Origin: Gymnorhina tibicen
Lineage: Eukaryota > Chordata > Aves > Passeriformes > Artamidae
DNA length: 64,000 nucleotides
Direction of reading: 5' to 3'
Assembly (NCBI GenBank): GCA_013399875.1
Contig: VXAZ01007874.1
Coordinates: 895,330-959,329 of the forward strand
Made by a program: the position numbers and the translations under genes
Shown here: in pieces, positions 1 through 12,700 of the stretch
How the letters are laid out: the number at the start of each line of letters is the position of its first letter
How positions within the stretch are numbered: the first letter of the stretch is position 1
Notes under the pieces: generated by a model
Databases searched by the model: none
Seen by the model: the letters and a program-made list of their open reading frames with translations, nothing else
Told to the model about the DNA's origin: nothing

Positions 1-3000
1 CAGGGGTTTTATTGCTTTAGAAAACTCAAAAAGCTACAAAGTTGAATTCCTATATGTATCCTATACTAGGAAAAAAAAGACAATTTTGAAGTAACCAAGC
101 AATAAAACCATCAAATCATTGGGGGGCTATTTTGTTATGCTAATCTTACTCTGCAAATGAAAATGTTACAGGAGTTTTATTTGTAGAATATCGTACCCCT
201 ACAAAACATCTCAGATGAGAAGAATCTGCTGGAGAAAAAAAAAAGACAAATCATTAAATACCTGCTCTCCTGGCTAGCGTGGATGGCAATCCTTTGTCAT
301 AGACTGTTCAGCTAGAGATTCCAACCAATGCCAAGAAAAAAGGGAAGCACCTTTTTCCTTCACAACTTATCCTAATTATAAAAGGCCATAGGTATTAGAG
401 GATATCTGTATTAAACTTATTTCTTGCCAGTTCCAAATGCATTAGAAGAATTATTCATCATTATCAATTAGAAGGAGGCAAATACTACAAAATCAAGGAA
501 GTTGAAATCAAAAAACTTCAGTCCTAAAGGTCAATAGGCCTTGCATTTACCAGGGTGATGTATGACAAATAAGTATAAATATTTATGGATTGGAACAATT
601 TGCAAGTTACTTGGAATTTTTCATCTTTCTTTATAGAAATTTTTTTCTTTAGACCTATAGCAGAACCTGCAAAAAATGTCTATTTCAACTGAAGTTTAAT
701 TAATGATCATAGCAGCTAGAATAGCCATTAGCACTGTTGAGAGATAGAAAAAGCATGAGAAATACAGAGCAATGCCTTTCCACAAAGCAATAAGAAATTA
801 AAAGTTTTTCACAACCATGAGTGCATCCAGTTCACGAACAACTAACTACACTGTCCTCTATTGCACTATTTTTTTCACCTGTATATGCAGCTCTTACATG
901 GAAGTAAGAGCACAAAGCTCTTTCCTACATTTGTTTTGTTCCTATGACAGTGAAAATCCCTTTTTCCTTCTTAAAATGTTACCATATTGTGTTTCAGGGT
1001 AAAAGTATAAATTTTCATATTTCTTGTTAAAAGGCCATAGAATTCACCCCAAACCAGAAAAAACAAACCCTCAGAACATTCTTTAATATCTCCATACAAG
1101 ATATAAATGTACACCATTTTAAATGCAAAATATTAACTGCATAGCAACTTCTCTAGATTTCAGTTTTCAGTTAGGTTTTTTTATTAGCTTACTGCAAGGT
1201 TGCACTACAAGTACATTACAAAAGCAAAATCCTTTTCCTCTTCAGTCTGCTTTGTTGACTGCTACAGATCATTTCAAGGAAGCCAAGGAATGCAAAGCAC
1301 TTAAGTTGTTTAATTTTTCTACTTTAAGTAGCTTAAGAAAACAGTTTTGGATATAATCACCTTATTATTTTACCTTCACCTTCTAAGGCATAAAACCCTA
1401 GCCTTTGAAAGAAGAAAAAGCCTTGCAAACAAAAGTGCTTAAATAGCATTCTGAATGACATATCACAAAGTCAAGGAAATTCAAATGGAAAGCTTCAGAT
1501 TCTTAAACCGAGAACATCCAATACAAACACCTCAGTAGACTTTATACAAGGACAATGACCATCTCCAAAGACCCCCAAACTACAAGGTAGCATTGCTAAA
1601 TGCAAAATGTTCCACTCTACAGAGATCATTAGTAAGACATGTCTGTCCTGAGTAAGTAATTTCTCACTCTTGTGAGTTCAACATTCACGGCATTTTGTCT
1701 CATTCCTTTTGTTCATGTCAGATGAAATAGCCATCAGAACAGATACTCACAACATGAAACTACCATAGATTGGCTGAGGTAACGTTCCTTACACATCACA
1801 GCCTCAGGCACTGAGAGGGCCAGGCTTCAGATGCCTACTTCTCTTTGAATATCTGAAAGGCTGGACTGTAGTTCCACACACTCAAGGATAGTTAACTTGC
1901 TAAGTGGAAAAACATTTCATGATCTATGGAGGATAGCTAGAAGTAAGTCTTAACAAAGAACCCTTTTCCAGCCATTGTCTTTCCAGTGTAGCTCCTTGCT
2001 TCCAGCTTTTGTTTCAATTAACTGACTGAGCTGCAGCAAACTCCAGCTAAGTGCCCTCAGGTTCATCCTGTTTTTAGAGTCCTGCCCAGCAGCCGATCCT
2101 CTGCCTGAGCTGCAGCTCACCAGCCAAACCCCACTTTCAGCCTTTCTACCCCAACACTGCCTCAGGGCCTCTCCCCTAACACACCTCACACCCCTCCTGC
2201 CCCAGGGATTCACCTGGTGCCTGTTTGAGAGAACACACACCTATTTTCATCTATCACAATACTGTAAAACCAACCATTGGAGATGTTCTTGGGGGGATGT
2301 GGGTGCTACGGGAAGGGTATTGCTGCTACTGTCAGCACCACAGAAGCTAGCAAGCGTTGTTACACCTTGCTGATATAACCTTTCAAAAGTAAACACATGA
2401 GGTGTCATTTGGCAAAGAAATAGCACTGAAATCTTAATCTACATTCATATTGTGATACCTGATCAAACTGAAAATGGGATTATAGAATCCAGGCAGGGAC
2501 TGCCTGACAGAGGCTATGCAATTCCTGAACTCCCTGGTACAGCAATCTGCAGGGGAACTGGAGAGGTGCTGCAGGCACAAGGTAGAAAGACCCAAGACTT
2601 TCAGAACGAGTCACCCCATAAGAAGGTCACATCATCAAAGCAGATTTTATCATTAAATACTGTATCAAAATACTTAATTTGTCACAGTTCCTTTACACTG
2701 TCTTTAACCGGGCCTTACAACAGCCTTTTAATTTTTGCATTTCTGAAAAGAGAAGGTCCTGTTAATGCCTTAAAGTGTTAACTAAAAAAGGTTACAAGAC
2801 CAAATTTACCAGCTCAAAACCAAACTGAAAAGAAAAAGTAGTCTATACAAAAACATGGGTACTGTTTTCTTTTAACAAACCCTTTGAAAAAAAATAATTT
2901 CCTGTAAAATGCTAATTTTCATATGAAATCAATATTTGAAGGCAGAGATTATTGACCAGTAACGCATCAGCTATTATCTATTTGTCACTATTTGACAAAA

Positions 3001-3960
3001 ATTACCCATTTCTCATATTTCTAATTTAAAAGGCTTACTTCATGTACAATCAAAAGCATTTTTAACATGAAGCTTAGATTCCACAGTCATAATAAACAGC
3101 TCATTTCAGTTTCCCTGCTCCACCTGTGAGGTTGGACTGGCATGACATGCTTGAAGCTTTAACAAACAGAGGTGTCAAAGAACTAGTCTGATTCCTAATG
3201 TGAGATGCACACAGGTGTATCTCAGAATACAAAGTTCTAGCCGAAATAACCCACAGCTCCCCTCCTGCTATCATTTGACATTCAGAAGAGTACTTGAAGT
3301 TTCTGCAGTCGAGTACCTTTTGCAGAGAAATTGGTTTGATCAAGTAGTGGTGGAAAAGAAGACAATAACCACTTATTTGAGATTCAAGCTGGGGCACTGA
3401 AGGAAGGTTTCAGTTTTTTCTTCTTTTCCCTGAGAGGCAATTAGATAAGAACTACATGTATCAAAGTTCTTTATTGTAACCTATCCTTCAATGAATGCCA
3501 GCTTTAGTATATATCAGATAAGACTATTTTAATTTCAGTGCTTGACATAGCATAAGAACACCTTTCAATATCTTGTGAAAGAAGTACTGAGTCCCTGTGT
3601 CCCTCACCAGCCTAGAAAAGTTAATTTAGTCTTTAGAAGGAGAGTAAAAACTGGTTTTTTGGTCTTCTCATTGGCACTCTTATGCCTAATAGCCCACAAC
3701 AAAAAACTGTAAAACTTATCCTCCATAAATCACATCTAACTTTATAGCAGCTATTACGGTCTTTTCTGATCCATACTAAATTATTTTTCCACTCCCTCCA
3801 GGAGATATCTAAAGCCTCACCTTTTGCAGGCTAGATTTCCCAGTAGAAAGCTGCCAGCACCTCTGTTGTTACCTGTGGACTTGACGTGGAGAAAATTATC
3901 TGCTGGTGAAAGTCAGCGCTTGCTTTCTCCATATGGCTTGTGGAGCCTTTAGATACTGGG
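1..3960. other. AT-rich non-coding DNA
   Basis: Stop codons are frequent in all frames and the short open frames (for example 1950-2240 and 3101-3397 on the minus strand) show no domain, signal peptide or paired splice sites. A minus-strand AATAAA (plus-strand tttatt at 8-13) at the extreme left edge could be the poly(A) signal of a minus-strand gene whose 3' UTR runs into this window, but no coding exon upstream of it was recognised, so it may be chance. No repeat family was recognised. Confidence 0.6.
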
Positions 3961-4402
3961 TTAAAAAGTCCTGCTCCCCACGTGCAATTATTTAGAAACA
4001 CGCTGCTTATCTGTAAGTGAGCGGCAAGAGCAGGGCTGTTCCCTCAGGACGGGCAAGCTGACCTCTGAGGGGAGGCAGACACAGGCGTCCCCCTCGCCCC
4101 CCACAGACATTCCCCATGGCATGGAGAGGGCAGGCGGGAAAAGCACAACTCGCCAGCCATCGAGGGACCACCAGGGCCACCATCCAGGCGGGAACATGAC
4201 GGGAGCCACAGCCCAGCCCCTCAGGAGCAGCGTAGGCCCCATCCCGAGCCTGGCTTTAGATGGAGCCCAGGTGCAGAGGGCCCCAGGCGAGGCTGCTCAG
4301 GGCCCTCAAGGCACCCAGGCCTTTGGAATTCTTTACAAAGCCCCTTCTCCCCCTCAGGTGCTGTGTGTTTGTTCTACTGCGCTGCGCCTGTGGGTGCTTT
4401 GC
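3961..4402. other. GC-rich island, possible promoter-proximal region
   Basis: This roughly 440-bp block is clearly richer in G and C than the flanks, with runs such as ccccctcgccccccaca and several CpG dinucleotides. Open frames run through it on both strands (3988-4242 minus; 4121-4477 and 4260-4601 plus), as expected for GC-rich DNA, and their translations are low-complexity and unlike any family I know. It ends directly at the TATA-type core promoter signal at 4403. It could be a promoter-proximal region or an unrecognised old insertion. Confidence 0.4.
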
Positions 4403-4434
4403 TATAAAAGGTGCAGGTGCTGCTGTACCCGCTC
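4403..4434 (+). promoter_or_regulatory. Candidate TATA/initiator core promoter
   Basis: A consensus TATAAAAG occupies 4403-4410. The sequence ctcagtgc follows, with its A at 4434, so the TATA-to-initiator distance is 31 nt, the usual spacing for a vertebrate core promoter. The GC-rich block just upstream fits a promoter-proximal region. The nearest downstream ATG is at 4464. No transcript evidence is available, and a TATAAAAG by chance in 64 kb is not rare; the spacing and the context are what make it notable. Confidence 0.35.
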
Positions 4435-4463
4435 AGTGCAGGGGCAGTCAGGGCTTTGTAGAG

Positions 4464-4601
4464 ATGAGGGGCTTTAAAATGGTTTTTACAACAAGCTGCT
4501 TTGTTATCTGCTTTTTCTTTAAATCTACTTTTGACATGTCTCATCACTATGAGTATCACAGTATTTTCAGTGTACTAGTGCATAATTCCATGGGTACGTG
4601 A
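4464..4601 (+). CDS. Hypothetical short ORF with signal-like N terminus
   Basis: This 45-codon frame starts 30 nt after the candidate initiator. It has two early methionines, a basic start (MRGFKMV) and then a hydrophobic stretch (FTTSCFVICFFF) resembling a signal peptide core, followed by a His/Tyr-rich segment. It terminates at TGA 4599-4601. A donor-like tgg/gtacgt lies after 4593, so it could equally be a first coding exon that continues elsewhere; no matching acceptor exon was identified. I do not recognise the peptide, and it is short enough to be chance. Confidence 0.12.
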   Translation: MRGFKMVFTTSCFVICFFFKSTFDMSHHYEYHSIFSVLVHNSMGT

Positions 4602-4849
4602 ATCTGAAAAGGACTTGTAAAAGTATAGTTTTGAATTTGTTTTTGTACTGCCTTAAGTGCCTCATGTGATTGCTTCCACATGAGGTGCTACCTTAGGTCT
4701 CCCAGTAAAGGTAAATTTCCTGGCGCTAAATAGATTTTGTGGCAACCAAAACACACCAGCTTTGTAGGCTTTGTGCATTTTGAAGAACTTAAGGTTGATG
4801 TTTCCTATCTGAGCTTATTTAAAATTGAGTAATTTTTTTTAAATCAGAG

Positions 4850-4960
4850 GGTTTGGGGTTTTGTTTCCTTTCATCTTTTTTTCCTCTTGGTTTTTTCTTT
4901 TTGGTGGTGTTGGTTTTTCTGGTTTTGGGGTTTTGTTTGTTGTTTTGGTTTTTTTTTTTT
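4850..4960. repeat. G/T-rich low-complexity tract
   Basis: About 110 bases consist almost entirely of T and G on the plus strand (runs of ttttgggg and tttgttt type), ending in a 12-T run. The open frames over it (4839-5090 minus, 4887-5105 plus) are products of the low complexity, giving Lys/Pro/Asn-rich or Phe/Trp-rich peptides. Similar G/T or A/C tracts occur at 16040-16097, 21205-21257, 27925-27960 and 29009-29102. Confidence 0.7.
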
Positions 4961-6469
4961 GAAAACCCTTACCCTTCAACTTTTCTGGAGAAATTTGGTT
5001 ATTGGAATACATTGTTTCACTTCTGATGAGACTACTGCAACCATTGGGAAGCTGACAGTTGATTATAACCAAAACAAACAGAAAAAACATCTTTTCAGTT
5101 CATGAAATAATCACAAAAATTCAACAGAAGATTATATATAATATTGTATATATATATGGTCTTTGAAGTAAGATACCTATGTTACTTTTGTAGCTAGAAA
5201 ATCTCATTACAGTGTATGTATATTTTTATTTAATTAATATATTTAGCTGCTCTATTAGACAAATAGCATGTTCATTCTTCTCAATAGCTTTGAAAGCCCA
5301 GCTTAAGACTGAATTATCAAAAATGTTGAAGCAGCAATGAGGAAGACTGGCACTTTTGTTCCTCCAGAAGTCACATGGACATGTCAGCAGCTCTAAGATA
5401 ACTCAGGTTTAATTCCTGATTAGGGTTCAGGAACAGATTGGAAACATGCTAGAAAGCTTTGAACATGACTCAGAGACAAGCATGTGCAAAGCTTTTCAGA
5501 CTGTATTCAATTAACAACATGACACAACAGTACCATTTAGCTCTGGCATATTTGTGCTGATTTCTGGGAACTATAACCACATCTATACCCACAGCTGTGA
5601 CCACAGAGTTTGAGCTGGATTAGCAGCTAAAATACTCATCAGGTGGCTCGCTGCATCTGCTGTAGAGCTGACCTACAGCTGATGCTTGATTCCTTCAGAA
5701 ATATCTAGGGGTCTAGTGCTATTTGAATATTAGTGCAAATGTGCTCTCATGTGCTATAATCACACTTCATTTGGCTGTGCAGACACATCTCTTTAGAGGG
5801 ACATGCTCCTCTCGGAGTGAGAGGGAAAGGCAGATGTTCCTGGTGTGTTGATCAGAAATGGAGCATTGTTAAAAATGCAAATGTGCCTGACATGGCTTCA
5901 TGTTTTGATTTTGTCAAATCAGCTTTGTCTCAAAGGCCTGACTAATAGAGTCCCATTGGGAAAGAATGGGGCATGTTCAAGTATAGTCCACAGCTCCCTG
6001 TCAGGAGTCCTGCAACCTTGTACTTAAGATGATTTACACAGGCCTAAACCTAATCTTGTTCTGAACAGACACAAAGACAGCTTGGCTCCTCTCAAACTCT
6101 CATCTTAAGCTAAATAGTGTTTGCTTTGAGCAGTTCTCTGATTCCTCTGACTAAACCTGGATTTATCAAATCCAGTGGGAAATATCAGTGCAGAAGGCAT
6201 AAAATATGTCACCAGCCCTGACAAATCACTCCCAGTTTATCCACGGAGGAGTTTGTCAAAATCCCTTGGAGAAAGCCTTGCAAAATGTACGTATATTCCT
6301 GCTAGTTAGAAAAAATCTGGTAATAGCTGTGATAGCTACAGTAAAAGCAATTAGTGCCTTCAGGTAAGACATTACCTAGCTGTGCCAAAATGTGGGGGTT
6401 AGCTAATTACACTCAGCTGTAAGGAATCACATCAAGTTCAACTAACCAGTTTTCATGGTCCTCAGTGCA
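4961..6469. other. Non-coding DNA with a short TA microsatellite
   Basis: No coding frame of interest was found. A TA-rich microsatellite lies at about 5131-5158. The remainder is AT-rich sequence with no recognised repeat up to the CR1 fragment. Confidence 0.6.
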
Positions 6470-6775
6470 CCAATAGGCCTCAAGTGCCTGGACCAAGGGC
6501 AAGCTCTGTCCATGTTTGGGTGAGGCTGGTCCTTGTTCTCCTGGGGACTTCAATTCACCCGGTGTCTGCTGGAAATACAACACATTGAAGAGGAGACAGG
6601 CCAGGAGGTTCTGGGACAATGTGGAAGATGATCTTCTGACACAGCTGGTGAGGGAGCCAACCAGGGGAGGTGTCCTGGAGTACCTCCTGTTTGCAAACAG
6701 GACCGGGGTGGGGTGGTGGTTGGAGGTCTTGGGTATACCAGTTGTGAACGGATAGAGGAGTTCATGAATGTCTCA
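6470..6775 (+). mobile_element. CR1-type LINE fragment (endonuclease region), degenerate
   Basis: Translation on the plus strand gives GDFNSPGVCWKYNTLKRRQA and then RRFWDNVEDDLLTQLVREPT, matching from memory the ORF2 endonuclease of CR1 non-LTR retrotransposons: the GDFN catalytic-loop motif, CWK.N, the RRF..V.D..L.QLV.EPTR block. At about 6705 the frame must shift to pick up VVVGGLGY and the degenerate counterpart of the S-D-H motif, where the DH catalytic pair is lost. Upstream of GDFN another shift is needed. Only a short internal piece is present, without the reverse transcriptase or the 3' octamer microsatellite, so it is an old, dead remnant. Both edges are approximate. Confidence 0.8.
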
Positions 6776-9700
6776 GGTGATGCTGTTAAAACCATAGGAA
6801 ATACTGGTGAAAATGAGGCAGAATTTGCACTTTATAAAAATGGTGAATATCTTCTTCTGCCTGTTATGTTGGTAATGGGAAAGCTAGATGTCCTGATTAT
6901 ACATCCTGCTATCATTTCTTCTGCCTTTGAAAGGGAAGAAAATGAAATGTTTTTTATAATTAAAGATTTAGCTCAGGAAAAATGCGTTCCTTGGTGTTAT
7001 ATGACCTTAGCAAATACCTGAGAATGAAGTTGTAATTGTGAACAGCTCCTTTTTAAAGAGGTAAAAGGTGCAGGGAAAATACGTGACTTTAATAGTATTT
7101 ATTTCATCACTAGATTTATGACAAGTTTTAGACCTTTCAAGACTCCTTGTGCTACCTAAATAATTGTTCTCACTGTCTAAATATCATAAGTATACGGTGC
7201 AGGAAGGGTTCTACCTGGCATAGTGATTCTACAAGTTAATTAGCCTTACCCAAAAACAAGTAGAATATTCATTAGTCTTTCCATGTCTTTCTGGATAAGC
7301 TGCATGGTCTTTTCCCCAAAAATCCCCTCTGTATACCCACATAAAGTGTTATTACTTAGTTTAAAGATAAACTAGAGCTACAGAATATACAATATAACTT
7401 TTTATTGATTATTACAGTAGAATTAAAGATTTGGCCAGGAACACAATCCTGCACTTGAACAAAAAAGTCTGCCTGCTGTTAAATATCTAAAATCTCAGAA
7501 ACAATATGTATAAACTGGTGGAATTGCTTAGTCTTTTAGGATATGTGCAGATAAGGACCCAGTGAGTAGACATGCTCTGATTTATTCATTAAGGAGTTTT
7601 TAAACTAATTGAGGATTCTCCAGCCTTACCATGTAAAAGTTTGCTGGTATATCTTGGTTATTAATCTCTGAATTAAGATTACTTAAACTTTGCTATGCTT
7701 GTATTATAAATGAGAATACTTGACATCCTAGAAGCTCACGTAGAGTTGCATTAAATAATTTTGTTTGGCTTCTTTCTAGGTTAAACTGCTAGCTTTGTTG
7801 CTAAAAAAAAAAGCCAAATAATTAGAAAATAAAAAACCCCAAACATATTTGTTTTCCGTGCTGACAGTTTATGTTCCCATTGGGGAATAACATTTTCTTG
7901 CTGTGACACTTTTCAAAGGAAACAGACTAGAAGAGTGCCCTTTGCCAATCTTTCTTAGTCTGCTCATTCTTAGTGCAAGGTCTCGCCTCATGAATTTGTG
8001 ATTGGAAAATTGGTCTCTTTCCATTATTACCGTTCTCTGGGTTGCTGCTAATGCTGCTGACCAAACACATTTTTGAACTTCTACATTATCTATAATAATC
8101 CTTCCTTTCTTTAACTTATGAGTAATACATTATGGCTGTCAGTTTTATCTGTTTGTAGCTTTAAACTTCCTCATCCCAAGAAATTCTGCTTATTCATTAT
8201 TTATCTGTACATATAACTTTCAAAAAGTATCAGTATAAGAGTGCTGAAATATCAGCCTCGATGGTGATAGAGCTGGTGCTCTGAGGATGTCTGCAGGGAA
8301 GAGGAGGATTTGAGTGATTAGCTGTCCTCTTTGGATTCCTATGAAGCAGCCGTGACTTTTCAAATTTCCGCAGACCATACTGTGGTAGCTACTGATTTGT
8401 GCATTAAGGACAAACATTTAAGGTTGGGAAAGAAAGGATTGTCTTATTTTTTAGTGGATTTTTGTGGTTTCTAAGCCCTTTTTTTTTTTAATTTCTATAC
8501 TTTCAGACTTAGCTAGTCCTAGTTCTCCCATCCACCTTATTTAAAAATACTGTATAAATAAAAAGGGAGAAATGAGAGTCTTGTTAGTACTATACTTCTG
8601 GATTTTGTTTATAAGTAGCCTGAAGCAAACTTGTTGCAAAAGAAATAAATTGTACAAGAAGAAAATTGTAATTCTGCTCAATCCTGAACATTTGGGTAAT
8701 ATGTGGTGTTTCCATTCCTCTGTTACATTTTATGATGGAGTAGTAGTGAAGGCTGAGCTGGCTGAAGAAAAGAGTCAGAAAAGGACATTAAGGCTAAGAC
8801 AATAGCATAAAGTACTTTTTTCATGCAAACATATGAAAAATGTTTGCATGTAGGCAGTCCAAATAGAAGTCAAGGATAAAGCTTGCATTGATCTCATTCT
8901 CTCCAAATTATTTTGTATTATATTTTCACATTGCTTTCAGAAGTAATTGTTTCTGGTTTATGTACATCTGAATTGTACTTGAGAGGCAAAGTGTTGTAAC
9001 CTAGGCATGTGTATAGATATTTCTAAGACCAGGGCCTGGCTTTTGACAGGAAGGTAGCATTCAGATTAATAAAGGAAGGAAGTCCAGCTGTGAAAGGTGG
9101 AAAAACGGAAGACTGCAGAAAAGTTTTTTTTTAAAGTTGTAAATATATAAGTGAAATATGTCTGTGATGGGGAGTTTTGGATCTCAAATGACCCATTTAT
9201 CCCCATCTGTATGAATTATGCAAATTAGAAGAAGAGATTCAGCAATATATCTCAGCTGGTAAAACTGAGCAAAATCGGAACTCCTGCACTTACCCAGGGT
9301 TTGGTCGTTAAGAGTCAGCAAAAAAGAGAAATGTCACAACTCTGAAACAAAGGGAACTGATGGAAGACTGGATGTAATTGCACTTAAACTTAGCTAAGAG
9401 TTTTATACAATATCATAGAAAACACTAATCTGTGGGGTTAATCAGTACTGCACAGGGGACAATGAATAAAGTATTAATGAGAACACCAAATATAAATGAT
9501 GTTTACGTGAAGTGGAAACAATTTGAGAGGAATATTAAACTTTTAATACTTCTAATCATTGGTATTTCAGATAGAAACATCTATAACAGTATAGTAACAC
9601 ACTGATTGTTTAGGGTTTCATCAATTGTACTATCAAAAATACTTATCTATGAGGTAATTTTTTTTTAATTAATAGTCTTGCACGTGAATATATGTTTAGT

Positions 9701-12700
9701 GAGGGGGAAGGGATTATCATTCTTGTTTAATTTTGGTTCAGGACAGAAGAGTACAGCTGTATCCTATTTCTGTTCATGGTGAACATAATTTTTACTGCTG
9801 TAGAAGATATCTGTAAATAAGTATGTAGGAAAATGTCTTGTAGTTTGGGTAAAGATTTTTTTTGACATTTTTTGGTACTATTTCAATGTAAAAATCTAGT
9901 CTTTTTGTTTTTTCAGCATGTAACTTCCTTCAGTGAAGGTTAAACTGGGGAGAAAGATGGTCAGAAATGCAACTTATTGGAGTGTCAAAAGTAGTCACTA
10001 TTGCTTATGCATGGTGTTAAAATTAAGGGAAGAATAATCAGTTGCATCACAGGCAATATCTGTTTTCAGATATTCATGGTTGTGTGCTTTCTTACACTAT
10101 TTTCTAGCTCACACCAATAAGGAGAATGAGGCATTTCCAGGTAGAATTTCAGCCCCTCTTTGAGGAGAAACTCTCAGGCTGTATTTAGGTTTTATTTGGT
10201 ACTGCATGTTTTGCAGGGAAATGTAGCTTAAAACACAAGATAGAAACACTGACGTCCATTTTAGTGAACAGTCCATGTGTGCTGCTAGTCCTCAGGCAGC
10301 ATCACCAAGCACGTAAGAGTTTGGAAATTGTTTAATGCTTTATTTTTCCAAATAGAAGTCAAAATGAACTATGATGAGCCTCTGGTCTAATATCCACATT
10401 TTATGGGTTCAGTGCATGTAGATAATGTTTTCCTCTGAGGGAACACAATGAAAATTATGGCTGAGTACTTGGTAAATTTTGAAAGACTCAAAGCTGCATG
10501 TCCAGCTCTAAAAAAAATAAAAAGGCCCTAGCAATAAAGAGACCATAATTGTAGGAGAGGTTGATGCTGCAGCTGTGTTATGGAACATTTCATAATGTCT
10601 GGAAGCAAAGCAGAACAAATTTTGTTCAAATTAAATTTACATGTGTATAAGATTAAGGTTTGTCTTCGACAAAGCCTGCTTTGTGATGACAGAAGGAAAT
10701 CTGCTAAGACTCTTTCTGGAGTGGTATGGAGAGCAAGTGGGAATGAACCAAAGGATTCCCTCTGTATCTTGTTGAATGATCTGATCTGGTTCAAAGCAAT
10801 GTGTAATCAGTAGCAGAGACAGAAGTTCTGACACATTTGTTAAAGACAGGTAAAGGAATGGTGGTGCTTGGATGACAAAATTAGAGCCATGCATTTTTAT
10901 GTATGTGGCTTATATGAAGAAAAGAGTTCATCAATAACCCTATCATACAGAAACCCCAACTTTCCTTTCTTTGCTTCTTGCAGTTTTTCTTGCTTCCTTG
11001 AAATTGCTTTGCCAAAAGGTGTTCTAATTAAAGCAGGTGCAATTGCTTTTGTACTGAATACTGAACGATGTACTGAAGGATAAAGGTTTAGGGGCATGAA
11101 CCTGAGAAGGTGGTGGGGGGGGGTATATGGCTGCTAATACTCAGTGTTGCCATATTCTAATTCAGGGAGGGGGCACTGGTGGGGAAGTAGGTGCAAACAG
11201 AAGAGCTTGGTCCTTGCTTCAGCAGAATTATGGAATTAATTAAATTAAACAATTAATATCCTGGAAGACTAGGTGCTGTCTTGCCAGTAATGGGTAGTAA
11301 TTTGTCCAGAAGGGAAACAATTTACAGCTAGAGATTTGTTTAAATGGTCTCAGATTCTGTGCTTGTTGACACTCATTTCCACGTGGCTGAAGCAAGATGT
11401 ACCTTTTTAGTTGTGCTTACTGGAGACAGCTGAGTTCATTGTCATGTAAAGGCTGAATGACACATGAGCACCGCGGGGACAATCAGTCAGTCCAGTCTTT
11501 CTTACCCTTCGTGTGCAGCAAGGCCTGCAATGGCAAGAGTGAAGCCTCTAAAAGTCAGAAGCTGAGCACACAAAGTGAATCAAGTTGGATCATTACAGCC
11601 TCAGGACAGACAGGTAAGGAGCCAGGGGCATGCCCTCTCTTACAGAGCAAGAGAGAACTAACTGCTGATAATGAAAGGTAAAATATTATGAGGATGAAGG
11701 TTGTTGGGTAAAACCTTGCAGTCTGAATGGTATTGTACAGAAGACCCTTGTTTTGTGGACGTGGGGCAAAAAAATTAAGCCAAGAAAAAAATTCAGCTTG
11801 GAAGCTGGTGACAGAACAGACCTTGCACATTGAGCTACAGAAATAGCACAGAAGGGATATACAAGCTGTTAGAGAAGCTGTTAGAGTAGCTCTATGTTGG
11901 TGTTATGCTGAGCTTTAAAAACAAATCTGCTTAATGCTTGTTTTGCTTCAACTGAAATTGGAGGAAAGACCTGTGGAGCAGGGTCTGTGTGGCTCACAGA
12001 GCTTTCAGCTGGAAATTTAGTCACAATAAATTAATTGCACAATTAAGTGTGGTGTTAACTACTGTAACTTGTGCTAGCTGGCAACAAAGGTTCAGTGCTT
12101 TCAAGAAAGCCAAGGATTATTAGACAAGGTGAAAGCTCTGAGTCTGGAAGACAGCTACTAGTAAGGTCTGTCTGAAAGCTTAATCACCAGATTTAATATA
12201 TAGCCACATGCTTCAAAATTATTTCAGTGAACTGCCTGGTCAGTTTTGAAGAAATACCTTCTTGTGGAATTGCAAATTAAGGGATGTCTTAATCTTTTAG
12301 TCAAATTATGAGTAGAGAAGATGAGCAAAAGTGTTCTTTTGAACTTTTGCATTAATTATTATGCTGAATGATAGATAAGATATTCACTAGAGGATGTAGA
12401 CTCCTGCCAGTTCCAGGTTTGTGTAAATGGAAACTTAATGACAGAGAATCGAGTTTTAAGTAACATGCATTAAGGTCATTAACTTTTCCAGGCGCAGACG
12501 AAAATGTAATCGGACACATCCTTGCCTCCAAACTCAGTACTAGAAAGTATTTATCTCTCTATTCTGCCCCAAATATAACAAGAAGTTTAAAGTTTGTGGG
12601 CTATTAATGGAGAAATGAGATGAAATGGAGCCATTTGTCCAGTTAGATGATACATTTTTAAGACTGATATGGAATAGTGCCACTGAAATGCTGAATATGT

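Noticed and set aside
4839..5105. Lys/Pro-rich and Phe/Trp-rich open frames
   Set aside because: They are translations of the G/T low-complexity tract on either strand.
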